Positions 34,977 to 43,708 of a DNA stretch of 64,000 bases are shown in pieces; the first letter of the stretch is position 1, and each line of letters begins with the position of its first letter. This DNA comes from Aciduliprofundum sp. MAR08-339. GTDB lineage: Archaea; Thermoplasmatota; Thermoplasmata; Thermoplasmatales; Aciduliprofundaceae. Under the pieces are notes generated by a model. It had not been told where the DNA came from and searched no databases. It saw only the letters and a list, made by a program, of their open reading frames with translations. The DNA lies in assembly GCF_000327505.1 (NCBI RefSeq), contig NC_019942.1, forward strand, positions 992,001-1,056,000. The letters are read 5' to 3'. Made by a program: the position numbers and the translations under genes.

Positions 34977-36287
34977 ATGGCAGATGATATTGGAAACAAG
35001 GCCTTGGAAAGGCATGAGGTGTATAGGGGCAAGATTCAGATGTTACCAAAGGTACCTGTCAGGGGCCGTGGAGACCTTAGCATATGGTACACCCCCGGGG
35101 TGGCCGAGCCCTGCAAGGCCATTAAGGAGGACCCGGAAAAGGTTTACGAATACACCAACAAGGGCAACACCGTGGCTGTTGTGAGTGATGCCACCCGCAT
35201 CCTTGGGCTTGGAGATATTGGGCCTCTTGCCGGCTTGCCAGTGATGGAAGGTAAATCACTTCTCTTTAAGCATTTTGGAGGTGTGGATGCGGTACCAATA
35301 ATGCTGGATACGAAGAACCCTGATAAGTTCATTGAAACTGTGAAACTGATAGCACCATCCTTTGGAGGCATAAATCTTGAGGATATCTCCTCTCCGAAGT
35401 GCTTCTACATTCTGGACAGGTTGCGCAAGGAGCTGGACATTCCGGTATGGCACGATGATCAGCAGGGTACTGCAACTGTTGTGCTTGCAGCTGTCCTCAA
35501 TGCCCTTAAGATCGTGGGCAAGAAACTTGAGGATGTGGTTATAGCATCATTCGGTGCTGGGGCTGCTGGATATGCAGTTATGCGTCTTCTTGTGGAAGCG
35601 GGTGTGAATCCCGGAAATATAAGAGTTGTTGAGATGGTGAATCGAGAACCCACTGTGCTGCATCAGCATATGGATCTTGCCAGGCTTTTCCCCTACAGGG
35701 GATGTCTTCTCCGAAAAACAAACAGGGATAATGTGATGGGTGGTCCTGAAGAAGCATTAAGAGATGCAGATATTCTTATATCCTTTACTAGACCCGGACC
35801 AGGTGTGATAAAGAAAGAGTGGATAAAGTTGATGAATGACGATGCCATAGTTTTTCCTCTGGCCAACCCTGTTCCTGAGATTCTACCTGGGGATGCCAAG
35901 GAGGCTGGAGCCAGAATAGTGGGTACAGGTAGATCTGATTATCCGAATCAGATCAATAATTCTCTCGGATTTCCAGGTATATTCAGAGGCGCTTTAGATG
36001 TTCATGCCACGACAATAACGGATGGTATGGCTGTTGCTGCAGCCCACGAATTGGCAAAGGTTGGAGAAGAGGAAGGTTTGAGTGAGGATCACGTTCTGCC
36101 CACAATGGATGACTGGGATGTGTTTGCCAGGGAAGCTGCAGCAGTGGCCATTGCCGCCTTGGAGGAGGGTGTGGCTAGGAAGTATGTTACGTGGGATGAG
36201 GAGTATGAAAGGGCGAGAAAGATTATCAAACTCTCCCGTGATAGTTTAAAGATCCTGATGGATAATGGGATAATAAAGGAGGTATGA
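34977..36287 (+). CDS. NAD(P)-dependent malic enzyme
   Basis: Interconverts malate and pyruvate + CO2 with NAD(P). It has 436 residues: the N-terminal block GRGDLSIWYTPGVAEPCKAI, metal and substrate residues in PVWHDDQQGTATV, a dinucleotide fold VVIASFGAGAAGYAVMRLL, and ANPVPEILP. This is the short prokaryotic form without a phosphotransacetylase domain. ATG 34977 is preferred; upstream ATG 34965 is also possible. It lies 49 bases after the LutB-like gene and overlaps sucC, linking the fumarate/succinate enzymes to pyruvate. Confidence 0.93.
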   Translation: MADDIGNKALERHEVYRGKIQMLPKVPVRGRGDLSIWYTPGVAEPCKAIKEDPEKVYEYTNKGNTVAVVSDATRILGLGDIGPLAGLPVMEGKSLLFKHFGGVDAVPIMLDTKNPDKFIETVKLIAPSFGGINLEDISSPKCFYILDRLRKELDIPVWHDDQQGTATVVLAAVLNALKIVGKKLEDVVIASFGAGAAGYAVMRLLVEAGVNPGNIRVVEMVNREPTVLHQHMDLARLFPYRGCLLRKTNRDNVMGGPEEALRDADILISFTRPGPGVIKKEWIKLMNDDAIVFPLANPVPEILPGDAKEAGARIVGTGRSDYPNQINNSLGFPGIFRGALDVHATTITDGMAVAAAHELAKVGEEEGLSEDHVLPTMDDWDVFAREAAAVAIAALEEGVARKYVTWDEEYERARKIIKLSRDSLKILMDNGIIKEV

Positions 36288-36289
36288 AA

Positions 36290-37396
36290 ATGAATCTGTA
36301 CGAGTATCAAGGAAAGGCGCTGTTTAGGAAATTCGGAGTGCCCACTCCCGAGGGCTATGTGGTATTCAAGCCCGAGGAGATAGGGGAAGTGAACAGGGAC
36401 GTGGTCATAAAAGCTCAGGTCCTCACGGGTGGCCGTGGCAAGAGTGGAGGAGTGAAATTTGCCTCCACCGCGGATGAGGCGAGAAAACTTGCCGAGGAAA
36501 TTCTTTCTATGGAGATCAAGGGGCACAAAGTGCATGCGGTGCTTGTGGAAGAAAAACTCAAAATTGAAAAGGAGTACTACCTGAGCATACTCATTGACAG
36601 GAGCACCAGATCTCCGCTCATAATGGCTTCTCCTGAGGGCGGGGTGGAAATAGAGAGCGTGCCCGATGAGAAGATTTACAAGTACAGAGTGAATCCTGAG
36701 ATTGGGGTGCAGCCATTCGTAGGAAGGATTCTCTCCAAGAAGATGGGTTTCACAGGCGATATGGCAAAGCAGTTTACGGCCATACTCATGAACCTCTATA
36801 AATTATTCAGAGAGTATGATGCTGAACTTGTGGAAATAAATCCCCTTGTGCTGAGTGTGGGTAAGCTTATAGCGGCCGATTCCAAGGTAGTAATTGATTC
36901 TGACTCGCTCTATCGCCATAAAGACCTGGAGGAGAATGCCGAGGAGAAAACTCCTCTGGAACTCGAGGCAAATCGCGCTGGATACGCCTTCGTTGAACTG
37001 GATGGAAATATTGGAGTGATAGCGAATGGAGCAGGACTAACCATGGCCACTCTTGATACACTGCTTCTCTACGGGCTCAAGCCCAGGAACTTCCTTGATC
37101 TGGGCGGAACTGATAGTGTGGATATTACCAAGAATGCATTTACCTACGTGCTAAAAGCCAATCCAGAGGCCATTCTGGTGAATATATTTGGAGGTGTGAC
37201 AAAATGCGATACTGTGGCGCAGGGGATAATAGCGGCAAAGGAGGAATTCAAAATAGATATGCCCATTGTTGTGCGCCTTAGCGGTGTGCATGAGGAAGAG
37301 GGAAGAAAGATGCTGGCTGATGCGGGCATTCACGCATTTGCTGATATGAGGCATGCGATTGAAAAGCTCAAGAAGGTTATGGAGGGATCAGAATGA
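36290..37396 (+). CDS. sucC: Succinyl-CoA synthetase (ADP-forming) beta subunit
   Basis: With SucD it interconverts succinyl-CoA + NDP + Pi and succinate + NTP. It has 368 residues: an ATP-grasp N-terminus (MNLYEYQGKALFRKFGVPTPEG, VIKAQVLTGGRGKSGGVKF), the metal-site region LVEINPLVLS, and the C-terminal NFLDLGGTDSVDITKNAF with NIFGGVTKCD. ATG 36290 has AAGGAGGT 6 bases upstream; ATG 36284 abuts it. It overlaps malic enzyme and sucD by a few bases. Confidence 0.95.
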   Translation: MNLYEYQGKALFRKFGVPTPEGYVVFKPEEIGEVNRDVVIKAQVLTGGRGKSGGVKFASTADEARKLAEEILSMEIKGHKVHAVLVEEKLKIEKEYYLSILIDRSTRSPLIMASPEGGVEIESVPDEKIYKYRVNPEIGVQPFVGRILSKKMGFTGDMAKQFTAILMNLYKLFREYDAELVEINPLVLSVGKLIAADSKVVIDSDSLYRHKDLEENAEEKTPLELEANRAGYAFVELDGNIGVIANGAGLTMATLDTLLLYGLKPRNFLDLGGTDSVDITKNAFTYVLKANPEAILVNIFGGVTKCDTVAQGIIAAKEEFKIDMPIVVRLSGVHEEEGRKMLADAGIHAFADMRHAIEKLKKVMEGSE

Positions 37397-38259
37397 GCGT
37401 CATAATTGATAAGGATACCAGGATCATTGTGCAGGGAATAACCGGGCATCAGGGCAGGTTTCACAGTGGAGAGATGATAAAATTCGGAGCAAGGGTTGTG
37501 GCGGGTGTCACACCGGGCAAAGGTGGTCAGGAGGTAAATGGTGTGCCAGTTTACGATACCGTGGAGGAGGCCATGGTGCATAAGCCCGAGGCAACGATGA
37601 TAACAGTTCCCGCCAGATTTGTGAAGGATGCGGCATTTGAGGCCATGTACCATGGAATTCGTGTGATATACATACTGACGGAGAAAGTTCCGTTGCATGA
37701 TGCCCTCGATATTGTGACATACGCTCGCAGTCATGGGCATGTTGTTATAGGTCCAAACGGGCCAGGTATCACTATACCCGGTAAGACTAAGATGGGCATA
37801 ATGCCAAACCACATATTCCGCGAGGGCCATGTTGCTGTAGCCTCAAGGAGCGGAACTCTCACATACGAGATTGTAAATGCCCTTACCCTTAACGGCTATG
37901 GCCAGAGCGTTGTTATTGGCCTGGGTGGAGATAGAATCACTGGTCTGAATTTCGTTGATGTCCTTGAAATGTTTGAGAATGACGAGGATACAGAGGCGAT
38001 AGTGCTTGTGGGCGAAATTGGAGGCACAGCGGAGGAAGAGGCGGCAGAGTATATCAAGAAGAATGTGAGCAAGCCCGTTGTGGCTTACATTGCAGGCCGC
38101 TCCGCTCCACCAGGCAAGAGAATGGGCCATGCAGGAGCGATAATCACGAGAGGAAGAGGTACAGCAGAGAGTAAAATAAAAGCGTTCAACGAGGCCGGGG
38201 TGCCTGTGGCTGAGTTCCCATGGGAAATACCCAACGCTCTGAAGAAGGTCTATAAATAA
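37393..38259 (+). CDS. sucD: Succinyl-CoA synthetase alpha subunit
   Basis: The CoA-binding and phospho-histidine subunit, 288 residues. The CoA-binding N-terminus is TRIIVQGITGHQGRFHSGEMIKFG; the active-site region includes GPNGPGITIPGKTKMGIMPNHIF and the phosphohistidine block PPGKRMGHAGAIITRGRGTAESK (His in GHAGA). It is the last gene of the plus-strand run that begins with hdrC. Confidence 0.96.
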   Translation: MSVIIDKDTRIIVQGITGHQGRFHSGEMIKFGARVVAGVTPGKGGQEVNGVPVYDTVEEAMVHKPEATMITVPARFVKDAAFEAMYHGIRVIYILTEKVPLHDALDIVTYARSHGHVVIGPNGPGITIPGKTKMGIMPNHIFREGHVAVASRSGTLTYEIVNALTLNGYGQSVVIGLGGDRITGLNFVDVLEMFENDEDTEAIVLVGEIGGTAEEEAAEYIKKNVSKPVVAYIAGRSAPPGKRMGHAGAIITRGRGTAESKIKAFNEAGVPVAEFPWEIPNALKKVYK

Positions 38260-38553
38260 TCCATCTTTCAATTTTTCAATTTTTTAAATCTATCGGCCCG
38301 GAATTTTCTGTGATTTGGCCTCGATACTCAACTGTTTTATACTATGCCAAACCTATGAAAATCGGGGGAAGAGTGGTTAGATGGAAAAGTCCATAGTTGT
38401 GATAGTATTTCTCTTTCTTATGTTTTTCCTGCAAAATTCTGATAACCATTGTTCTGCTGGTCTTTCTACGAAAGAGGAAAAAATGATCTTTTTCTCTTTC
38501 ATTTTTCGCAATACATTTTTAACCTCAGAAACCATGCACTAAGGGGTGATAAT
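38260..38553 (+). other. Spacer upstream of fumarase with promoter, hairpin and possible small ORF
   Basis: This 294-base spacer starts with T-runs that could end the sucCD transcript. An inverted repeat at 38470-38500 (GAAAGAGGAAAAA against CTTTTTCTCTTTC, one base unpaired) lies in the middle. ATACATTTTTAAC (about 38510-38522) is a TATA-like element for fumarase. A 53-codon frame (38381-38542) starting MEKSIVVIVFLFLMFF has a hydrophobic N-terminus but no other support. Confidence 0.45.
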
Positions 38554-39405
38554 ATGATTGACGAAATTGTTGAAGCCATAAGGAGGGCCGAGACGCAGCT
38601 CTCCGAGGACACCGTTGAAGCCCTCAAAAAGGCATACAAGAGGGAGAGCAACGAGATGGCGAGAACACAGTTGAAGGCGATTATAGAGAACTTCACTGTT
38701 GCCAAGAATGAGTCCCTGCCAATGTGCCAAGACACAGGATTGCAGACATTTTTCATAGATATGGGCTACGACTTTCCATACAGGGCGGAGTTGAAGAACT
38801 CCATAATCGAGGCTGTTAGAAGGGCAACCAAGGAGGTCCCTCTTCGCCCAAACGCTGTACATCCCTTTCTTCATAAGAACTCAGGCGACAACACAGGGAG
38901 ATACGTGCCCTACATCCACTGGGAACTTCGTGAGGGCGATGATGCTGTAATTTATGTAATCCCCAAGGGTGGTGGTAGCGAGAATATGAGCGGTCTTTAC
39001 ATGCTGCCCCCTGGTGTGGGAATTAAGGGAATAAAGAAAACGGTGATAGAGCACGTATTCAAATCCGGTGGCAAGCCATGTCCACCAACGATAATTGGTG
39101 TTGGCATTGGAGGCGGTGCCGATCTTGCCTTAACTCTTGCGAAGAAGGCCGCGATTTTAAGGCCAATAGGGCAGAGACACGAAGAGGAGTTTGTCGCCCA
39201 ACTTGAGGAGGAACTTTATGAAATGGCCAATAAACTGGGAATAGGTCCAATGGGTCTTGGTGGAGATACAACGGTGCTTGATGTTCATGTGGAGTACGCG
39301 CACAGGCATCCAGCCACGCTTCCTCTTGGAATTGTGACGCAGTGCTGGGCAAATCGCAAGAGAAAGGTTATTATAGACTCAAATGGAAAGGTGGAGGTGG
39401 TCTGA
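38554..39405 (+). CDS. fumA: Fumarate hydratase class I, alpha (N-terminal) subunit
   Basis: Hydrates fumarate to malate using an oxygen-sensitive [4Fe-4S] cluster. It has 283 residues; cluster and active-site blocks ESLPMCQDTGLQTFF, HKNSGDNTGRYVPYIHW, SGLYMLPPGVGIKGIKK and PPTIIGVGIGGGADLALTLAKKA are present. ATG 38554 has AGGGGTGAT upstream. It is paired with the beta subunit directly downstream; the two-subunit form is usual in archaea and anaerobes. Confidence 0.94.
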   Translation: MIDEIVEAIRRAETQLSEDTVEALKKAYKRESNEMARTQLKAIIENFTVAKNESLPMCQDTGLQTFFIDMGYDFPYRAELKNSIIEAVRRATKEVPLRPNAVHPFLHKNSGDNTGRYVPYIHWELREGDDAVIYVIPKGGGSENMSGLYMLPPGVGIKGIKKTVIEHVFKSGGKPCPPTIIGVGIGGGADLALTLAKKAAILRPIGQRHEEEFVAQLEEELYEMANKLGIGPMGLGGDTTVLDVHVEYAHRHPATLPLGIVTQCWANRKRKVIIDSNGKVEVV

Positions 39406-39978
39406 ATGGAGTATCATGAGAAAACACCCATCACAGATGCGAGGAAATACAAGGTTGGGGATGTTATATACATCACAGGAGAGGTAATTCTCGCAAGGGA
39501 CGAAGCACATAAAAAACTCCTTGAGGAGGGTGCACCCATTGACCTTGAAGGATCCGTTATTTACCACTGCGGGCCTGTTGTCACAAAGAAAAACGGAGAA
39601 TGGAAGGTTGTTGCAGCCGGTCCAACCACGAGCATAAGAATGGAGATATTTGAGGACGAATTCATTAAGAGGTTCCATCCTGCGATAATCGTAGGTAAGG
39701 GTGGAATGGGCGAGCGCACTCTGAAGGCATTAAAGGAACATGGTGCTGTGTATGCAGCCTACACTGGCGGATGCGGTGCTCTTGCGGCCGAGAGAATAAA
39801 GAGTGTGAAAGAAGTGCATTTTCTAGAAGAACTCGGAATTCCGGAGGCTGTATGGGTATTCCGCGTGGAGGAATTCGGTCCTCTTGTGGTGACAATGGAC
39901 TCCCACGGTAACAGCATATACGATGAGATCGATGAGAAGGCTAAGAAAAATTTGGATGAAATTCTTGCCAAAATTTAA
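39406..39978 (+). CDS. fumB: Fumarate hydratase class I, beta (C-terminal) subunit
   Basis: The partner of the alpha subunit, 190 residues, starting on the base after its stop. Blocks typical of the family: GDVIYITGEVILARDEAHKKL, GPTTSIRMEIFEDEFIKRFHPAIIVGKGGMGE and AAYTGGCGALAAERIKSV. Convergent with the nickel-transporter operon. Confidence 0.94.
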   Translation: MEYHEKTPITDARKYKVGDVIYITGEVILARDEAHKKLLEEGAPIDLEGSVIYHCGPVVTKKNGEWKVVAAGPTTSIRMEIFEDEFIKRFHPAIIVGKGGMGERTLKALKEHGAVYAAYTGGCGALAAERIKSVKEVHFLEELGIPEAVWVFRVEEFGPLVVTMDSHGNSIYDEIDEKAKKNLDEILAKI

Positions 39979-39991
39979 TCTTCTTTTATTT

Positions 39992-40696
39992 TTATACAAG
40001 TCCTAAGGATTCCATGTACTTCGCGTCTTCGACTATTTTTGGATTCCCATCGTAGATAATTTCTCCATTCTTCAATCCAATGATTCTTGTTGCATATGCA
40101 ATTTCGCTGAAAAGATGGGTTGCTATAACAATAGTTTTCCCCTTATTTTTCAATTCCTCTATCAGGTTTTTGAACTCCCTTCTTCCCTTTGCGTCCATAT
40201 TCGCAGTAGGTTCATCGAGAAGTATGAACTCTGGAGAGTATGATAGTACCGTTGCTATGGATGCCCTTTTCTTCTCACCTTCGCTTAATTCGTAGGGATG
40301 TCTGTTGCGAAGGTGCCAAACATTCATTCTTTTCATAGCGTTCTCTACCATCTTTCTGTTGTATTTCTCCTTCAGATGTTTAGGGGCGAATGCCACATCA
40401 TCAAATACCGTTGGTGAGAATAGTTGTACATCAGAATCCTGAAACACAATTCCAATTTTTTTACGTAATTCGGTATCTTTGGTAGCCTTATCATCTATTT
40501 CTTTTCCGAATATTGTTGCTTTCCCCTTGCTTGGTACGTATAGAGCTGCAAGAATGAGAAGTAAAGTACTTTTTCCAGCGCCATTCTCTCCTATTAGGTA
40601 TAAAACCTCCCCCTTGCTTATGCGTATATTTATGTTATGAAGGATCTCTCCATTCCCATAGTTGAAACTCACATCTTCAAGTTTGGCAATCTCCAT
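39992..40696 (-). CDS. cbiO: Nickel/cobalt ECF transporter ATPase
   Basis: The 234-residue ATP-binding subunit of the importer. Walker A is GENGAGKST, Q-loop FQDSDVQLF, ABC signature LSEGEKKRASIA, and Walker B FILLDEPTANMD. It is the last gene of the minus-strand operon cbiM-N-Q-O and overlaps cbiQ by 28 bases. Nickel is the likelier substrate given NikR and the hydrogenase genes beside it. Confidence 0.93.
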   Translation of the reverse strand: MEIAKLEDVSFNYGNGEILHNINIRISKGEVLYLIGENGAGKSTLLLILAALYVPSKGKATIFGKEIDDKATKDTELRKKIGIVFQDSDVQLFSPTVFDDVAFAPKHLKEKYNRKMVENAMKRMNVWHLRNRHPYELSEGEKKRASIATVLSYSPEFILLDEPTANMDAKGRREFKNLIEELKNKGKTIVIATHLFSEIAYATRIIGLKNGEIIYDGNPKIVEDAKYMESLGLV

Positions 40697-41469
40697 AGTA
40701 ACCCTCCGTTTATGCTTATAAGAATGATCGCCAGAAAGATGAATATTAATAGGTAAGGCCAGTTAATTTCAAAGTTTCTATCTCTTGTATATGAATACTC
40801 TCCTGAAAATCCCCGTGCCTTCATAGAGAGAAATATTTTTTCTTCCATCTTGTAGGTTTTTATGAATAGATTACCTACAAGTGGGGCGTAAAGTTTCCAA
40901 GACTCTATGGATTTTTCTTTACCGATCACTCTGCTCTTTATTGATAGTAATGTGTCTTCTAGAATTCTTGTGAAGAAAAATATATATCTGAAGGTCAAGA
41001 ATAGAATCATTATGAACGTATTGGGCAATTTAAGTGATTTTAGGGAATACATTATATCGTCCCATCTTGTGGTTTTCGTTACAAGTGCCACGGCAGTAAC
41101 GGCTATCAAGGTTCTAACAGTTAGATAAAGTGCGGCCTTTATACCCTCTTGAGTTATTCTTAAAAAATAAAAACTCCATATTTGTGTCCCGGGAGTTATA
41201 AAAATCGCAGGGATGGCTATTATTCCGGTGAACAGGGGTATGAATAGCCATGTTTTGAACACGCTTCTTTCCAGTATCAAGCTTTCCATGATTAAGAATG
41301 ATAACAATAAAAAGAGTGTAAATAGGGAGTGCATGACTAGCATAAGGATGATCACTATTATCATAGTCAGGATTTTGGTTTCAGCACTTATTTTGTTTAG
41401 TGGGGAGTTGGAACCGTTGAACTTTTCTATTGACTGTATGCTTTTAAGTGTTGCTTCCACGAATCTCAC
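40669..41469 (-). CDS. cbiQ: Nickel/cobalt ECF transporter transmembrane subunit
   Basis: The 266-residue T-component with about five or six membrane helices, a conserved cytosolic coupling region (LEDTLLSIKSRVIGK and KIFLSMKARGFSG, the Ala-Arg-Gly motif) and a short C-terminal tail. The start is GTG, with GGGGGAGAT upstream. It overlaps its neighbours on both sides. Confidence 0.9.
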   Translation of the reverse strand: MRFVEATLKSIQSIEKFNGSNSPLNKISAETKILTMIIVIILMLVMHSLFTLFLLLSFLIMESLILERSVFKTWLFIPLFTGIIAIPAIFITPGTQIWSFYFLRITQEGIKAALYLTVRTLIAVTAVALVTKTTRWDDIMYSLKSLKLPNTFIMILFLTFRYIFFFTRILEDTLLSIKSRVIGKEKSIESWKLYAPLVGNLFIKTYKMEEKIFLSMKARGFSGEYSYTRDRNFEINWPYLLIFIFLAIILISINGGLLWRLPNLKM

Positions 41470-41770
41470 GGATTATCTCCCCCAGTTTTATAACTCCCAG
41501 AGTTACTGTTATAACCATGAATACGCCTACAAACGCTGAAATTATGTATCCAAAGGATGCCATCACCATAGAGTCCCATCCAGGCACATTGTAGTCCTGA
41601 AGCGGAGCTCCACCACTGTATTTCTGAGGTACCCATGTTTTGTTTCCTATTGTGACCTCACTCCACTCTCCCCATGCATCACCGTAGTTCCATGTTAGTA
41701 GTATGCCAATTGGAGATATTACACACAGAATCAGAATTATAAGCACAGCCTTTTTAAGCCACGACCGCAT
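41444..41770 (-). CDS. CbiN/PDGLE-type small membrane subunit of the Ni/Co transporter
   Basis: A 108-residue protein with two membrane helices (about residues 8-28 and 72-98) around an extracytoplasmic loop rich in Trp, Tyr and Gly. Position and topology match the CbiN, NikN or PDGLE-domain subunits found with CbiM. The sequence itself is poorly conserved, so the call rests mostly on context. ATG 41770 follows GGTGAT. Confidence 0.75.
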   Translation of the reverse strand: MRSWLKKAVLIILILCVISPIGILLTWNYGDAWGEWSEVTIGNKTWVPQKYSGGAPLQDYNVPGWDSMVMASFGYIISAFVGVFMVITVTLGVIKLGEIIREIRGSNT

Positions 41771-42452
41771 TTTTATCACCCTTCAAGGTGAGCTTTGGCA
41801 GGTTTAAGAGGTTAGGAGCTCGTTTTTTCATGTAATAAATAACTGTACCGGTTACAACTGCTTCGACGGGCCCAGCGGTGATCAAATGGGCCAAGAGCAT
41901 CGCTGGTATTGAAACTGTAAATGGAAACGGGCAGTACCCGGGAGCAATGAACGGTTGTATTCCTAGTTCTAAACCAACCATAAAGGCGGCAGTATTTATT
42001 CCGATGTATCCCCCTATTGCTGCAGATAGGGCCATACTCCAAGCGTTTTTTTCTTTCATCATCCTCAGCAAGAGTCTGTACACATAGTATCCCACGAAGG
42101 GCATAACAACCCCCATGTTGAAGCAGTTGGCTGCATAGCTTGTTAGTCCCCCATCTCCGAAGAAAAATGCTTGTATCAGCAGGGCTACACTTATTGCAAT
42201 CACAGATGCCCAGGGACCAAGAAGAATGGCAATCAAAACAGCTCCTACCATATGGGCAGTGGTTCCGTTTGGAACTGGCCAGTTAAACATCATCACAAGA
42301 AATGCGAAGGCGGAGAGCATTGATAGCATGGGCACACTTTTTTCGTTCAGTTTTTTTGCAGAGATTCTGAAGGCCGTGTACCATATTGGTATCATCACTA
42401 TATAAAAGAACGCGCATGTGGCGGGTCCTAAATATCCATCCGGTATATGCAT
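41754..42452 (-). CDS. cbiM: Nickel/cobalt ECF transporter substrate-binding subunit
   Basis: The 232-residue S-component. It starts MHIPDGYLGP; in this family the amino terminus and His2 bind the metal directly, so the start is fixed. NGTTAHMVGAVLIAILLGPWASVIAISVALLIQAFFFGDGGLTSYAANCFNMG is the conserved membrane region. GGTGAT precedes the ATG. It is the first gene of the operon and is divergent from the 237-residue hypothetical gene. Confidence 0.95.
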   Translation of the reverse strand: MHIPDGYLGPATCAFFYIVMIPIWYTAFRISAKKLNEKSVPMLSMLSAFAFLVMMFNWPVPNGTTAHMVGAVLIAILLGPWASVIAISVALLIQAFFFGDGGLTSYAANCFNMGVVMPFVGYYVYRLLLRMMKEKNAWSMALSAAIGGYIGINTAAFMVGLELGIQPFIAPGYCPFPFTVSIPAMLLAHLITAGPVEAVVTGTVIYYMKKRAPNLLNLPKLTLKGDKNAVVA

Positions 42453-42589
42453 GGTATCACCTTTTTATTTTATAGTAACATTAATGGCATATTAATATTT
42501 AATTTTTGCTACGAAACATTGAAACTTTAATTTTATACCGATAAGTTTAAATTCTCCCATAGTAATGCGCCCATCTGGGGTGAAAATCT
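42453..42589. promoter_or_regulatory. Divergent promoter region, cbiM and hypothetical gene
   Basis: A 137-base AT-rich spacer. ATTAATGGCATATTAAT (42481-42497) has TAAT/ATTA arms and a 5-base centre and could be an operator. ATTAATGGATAT recurs close to the nikR start (about 43712-43723). TAAGTTTAAATTC (42542-42554) is a plausible TATA element for the plus-strand gene. Confidence 0.45.
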
Positions 42590-43303
42590 ATGAATTCAAA
42601 GGAGGTTGTCATGAGGTGTGACTGTGATTGGAAAACATTTGTAAATATCGCTAAAAAGCCGGAATTTTTGCTTTATTATTTTCCATATTGTAAGGGTTGT
42701 GCTCTTAAGGATAATATAGTACATGTTGAATTTGATGTTAAAAAATTTATCTTTGATTTCAAGTTTGATTTTGACATAAAGGTTGAGATTTCTTATCCTT
42801 TCTTAAGATATGTAATGAAAGGAAAGAAGGGAACTTTAGTGATAGCGTTTAAAATGAACGAGAAGAAAAAAAATATGGTCATATATGTATCCTGGGAGGG
42901 TTTTGGCGAGAGATTGATGGATAGGCAACTGAAGGAATTTGCAGAGGGGATTCGAAACTCTCTCAGATACATCATTGATGAGTTCGTGCATACCAAGTTT
43001 TTAATAAAAGAGAAAAAGAGGGGTGGGATGAGGGTTACTGATATAGATCCTACCAAAATGCCCCCAATTGTTAAATATTTTTATACAACGGCAGACTCTC
43101 GAAGTTTTGTGATTTTGGGTGCGGGTGAAACCGGGGATTTTTTCAGGATATATATTAAGGATGGCGTGGTTGAAAAATGTAGGTATATTAAGGGCAATGA
43201 AAAATTTGAAATGAAAATAGATAAAGAGATCACGGAGCTAAACTGGGAGGATTTCAAGGATATGAAGCCTAGGGGAGATTATTTTATGAAAATAGAGGAA
43301 TGA
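42590..43303 (+). CDS. Hypothetical protein, possible SRPBCC-like fold
   Basis: A 237-residue soluble protein that I do not recognise. Residues 1-125 alternate beta-strand-like segments ending in a long helix (MDRQLKEFAEGIRNSLRYIIDEFV), which recalls START/SRPBCC lipid- or ligand-binding domains. Residues 155-237 look like a second small beta domain. Two cysteine pairs, CDCDW and CKGC, lie in the first 45 residues. ATG 42590 has GGGGTGA upstream; ATG 42611 has a strong AAAGGAGG and is an equally good start. It lies between nickel import and NikR, and its end abuts nikR. Confidence 0.7.
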   Translation: MNSKEVVMRCDCDWKTFVNIAKKPEFLLYYFPYCKGCALKDNIVHVEFDVKKFIFDFKFDFDIKVEISYPFLRYVMKGKKGTLVIAFKMNEKKKNMVIYVSWEGFGERLMDRQLKEFAEGIRNSLRYIIDEFVHTKFLIKEKKRGGMRVTDIDPTKMPPIVKYFYTTADSRSFVILGAGETGDFFRIYIKDGVVEKCRYIKGNEKFEMKIDKEITELNWEDFKDMKPRGDYFMKIEE

Positions 43304-43708
43304 TCAGGGTTCCACGGAGGTCAGGTGAAATCTTACATTTTTAACACCCTTCAGGCTATTTAATTTATCTGCTATTTCTTTTATAATGGTGGATTTACCA
43401 TGTACTATGACCACCTCAAGGCAATTTCTCTCATCAATATGCACGTGAATTGCTGCCCTTATCTCCTCCACATAGTGGTGCTGTATGTGTGTTATCTTCT
43501 CGCTGATACCTCTTACCTCGTGGTCGTAAACTACACTTATTGTTCCAAATACCTCCTCTTCTCCCTTTGAAATGCTTTCGTCTATCAACGCGTTTCTTAT
43601 CAAATCTCTAATTGCTTCGGAGCGTCCAACATACCCCTTTTGTGATATGTATTCATCAAATTTTTTGAGTAATTCATCATCGATTGACACGCCAAATCTT
43701 CTCAACAT
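43304..43708 (-). CDS. nikR: Nickel-responsive transcriptional regulator NikR
   Basis: A 134-residue repressor with an N-terminal ribbon-helix-helix (LRRFGVSIDDELLKKFDEYI) and a C-terminal ACT-like nickel-binding domain. The high-affinity nickel ligands are present: His77 or His78 in HIQHHYV, His88 and His90 in IHVHIDE, and Cys96 in NCLEVV. It probably controls the cbiM operon and perhaps the hydrogenase. Convergent with the hypothetical gene and divergent from mbhA. Confidence 0.95.
   Translation of the reverse strand: MLRRFGVSIDDELLKKFDEYISQKGYVGRSEAIRDLIRNALIDESISKGEEEVFGTISVVYDHEVRGISEKITHIQHHYVEEIRAAIHVHIDERNCLEVVIVHGKSTIIKEIADKLNSLKGVKNVRFHLTSVEP

Noticed and set aside
38449-38553. 35-codon N-terminal extension of the fumarase alpha subunit
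   Set aside because: The extension covers the promoter and hairpin and is unlike fumarase; the ATG at 38554 follows AGGGGTGAT and starts where the family starts.
40669-42452. Cobalt transport for B12 synthesis as the function of the CbiMNQO-type importer
   Set aside because: Not excluded, since the mutase needs B12, but NikR and the nickel hydrogenase genes next to it and the absence of cobalamin synthesis genes make nickel the better reading.
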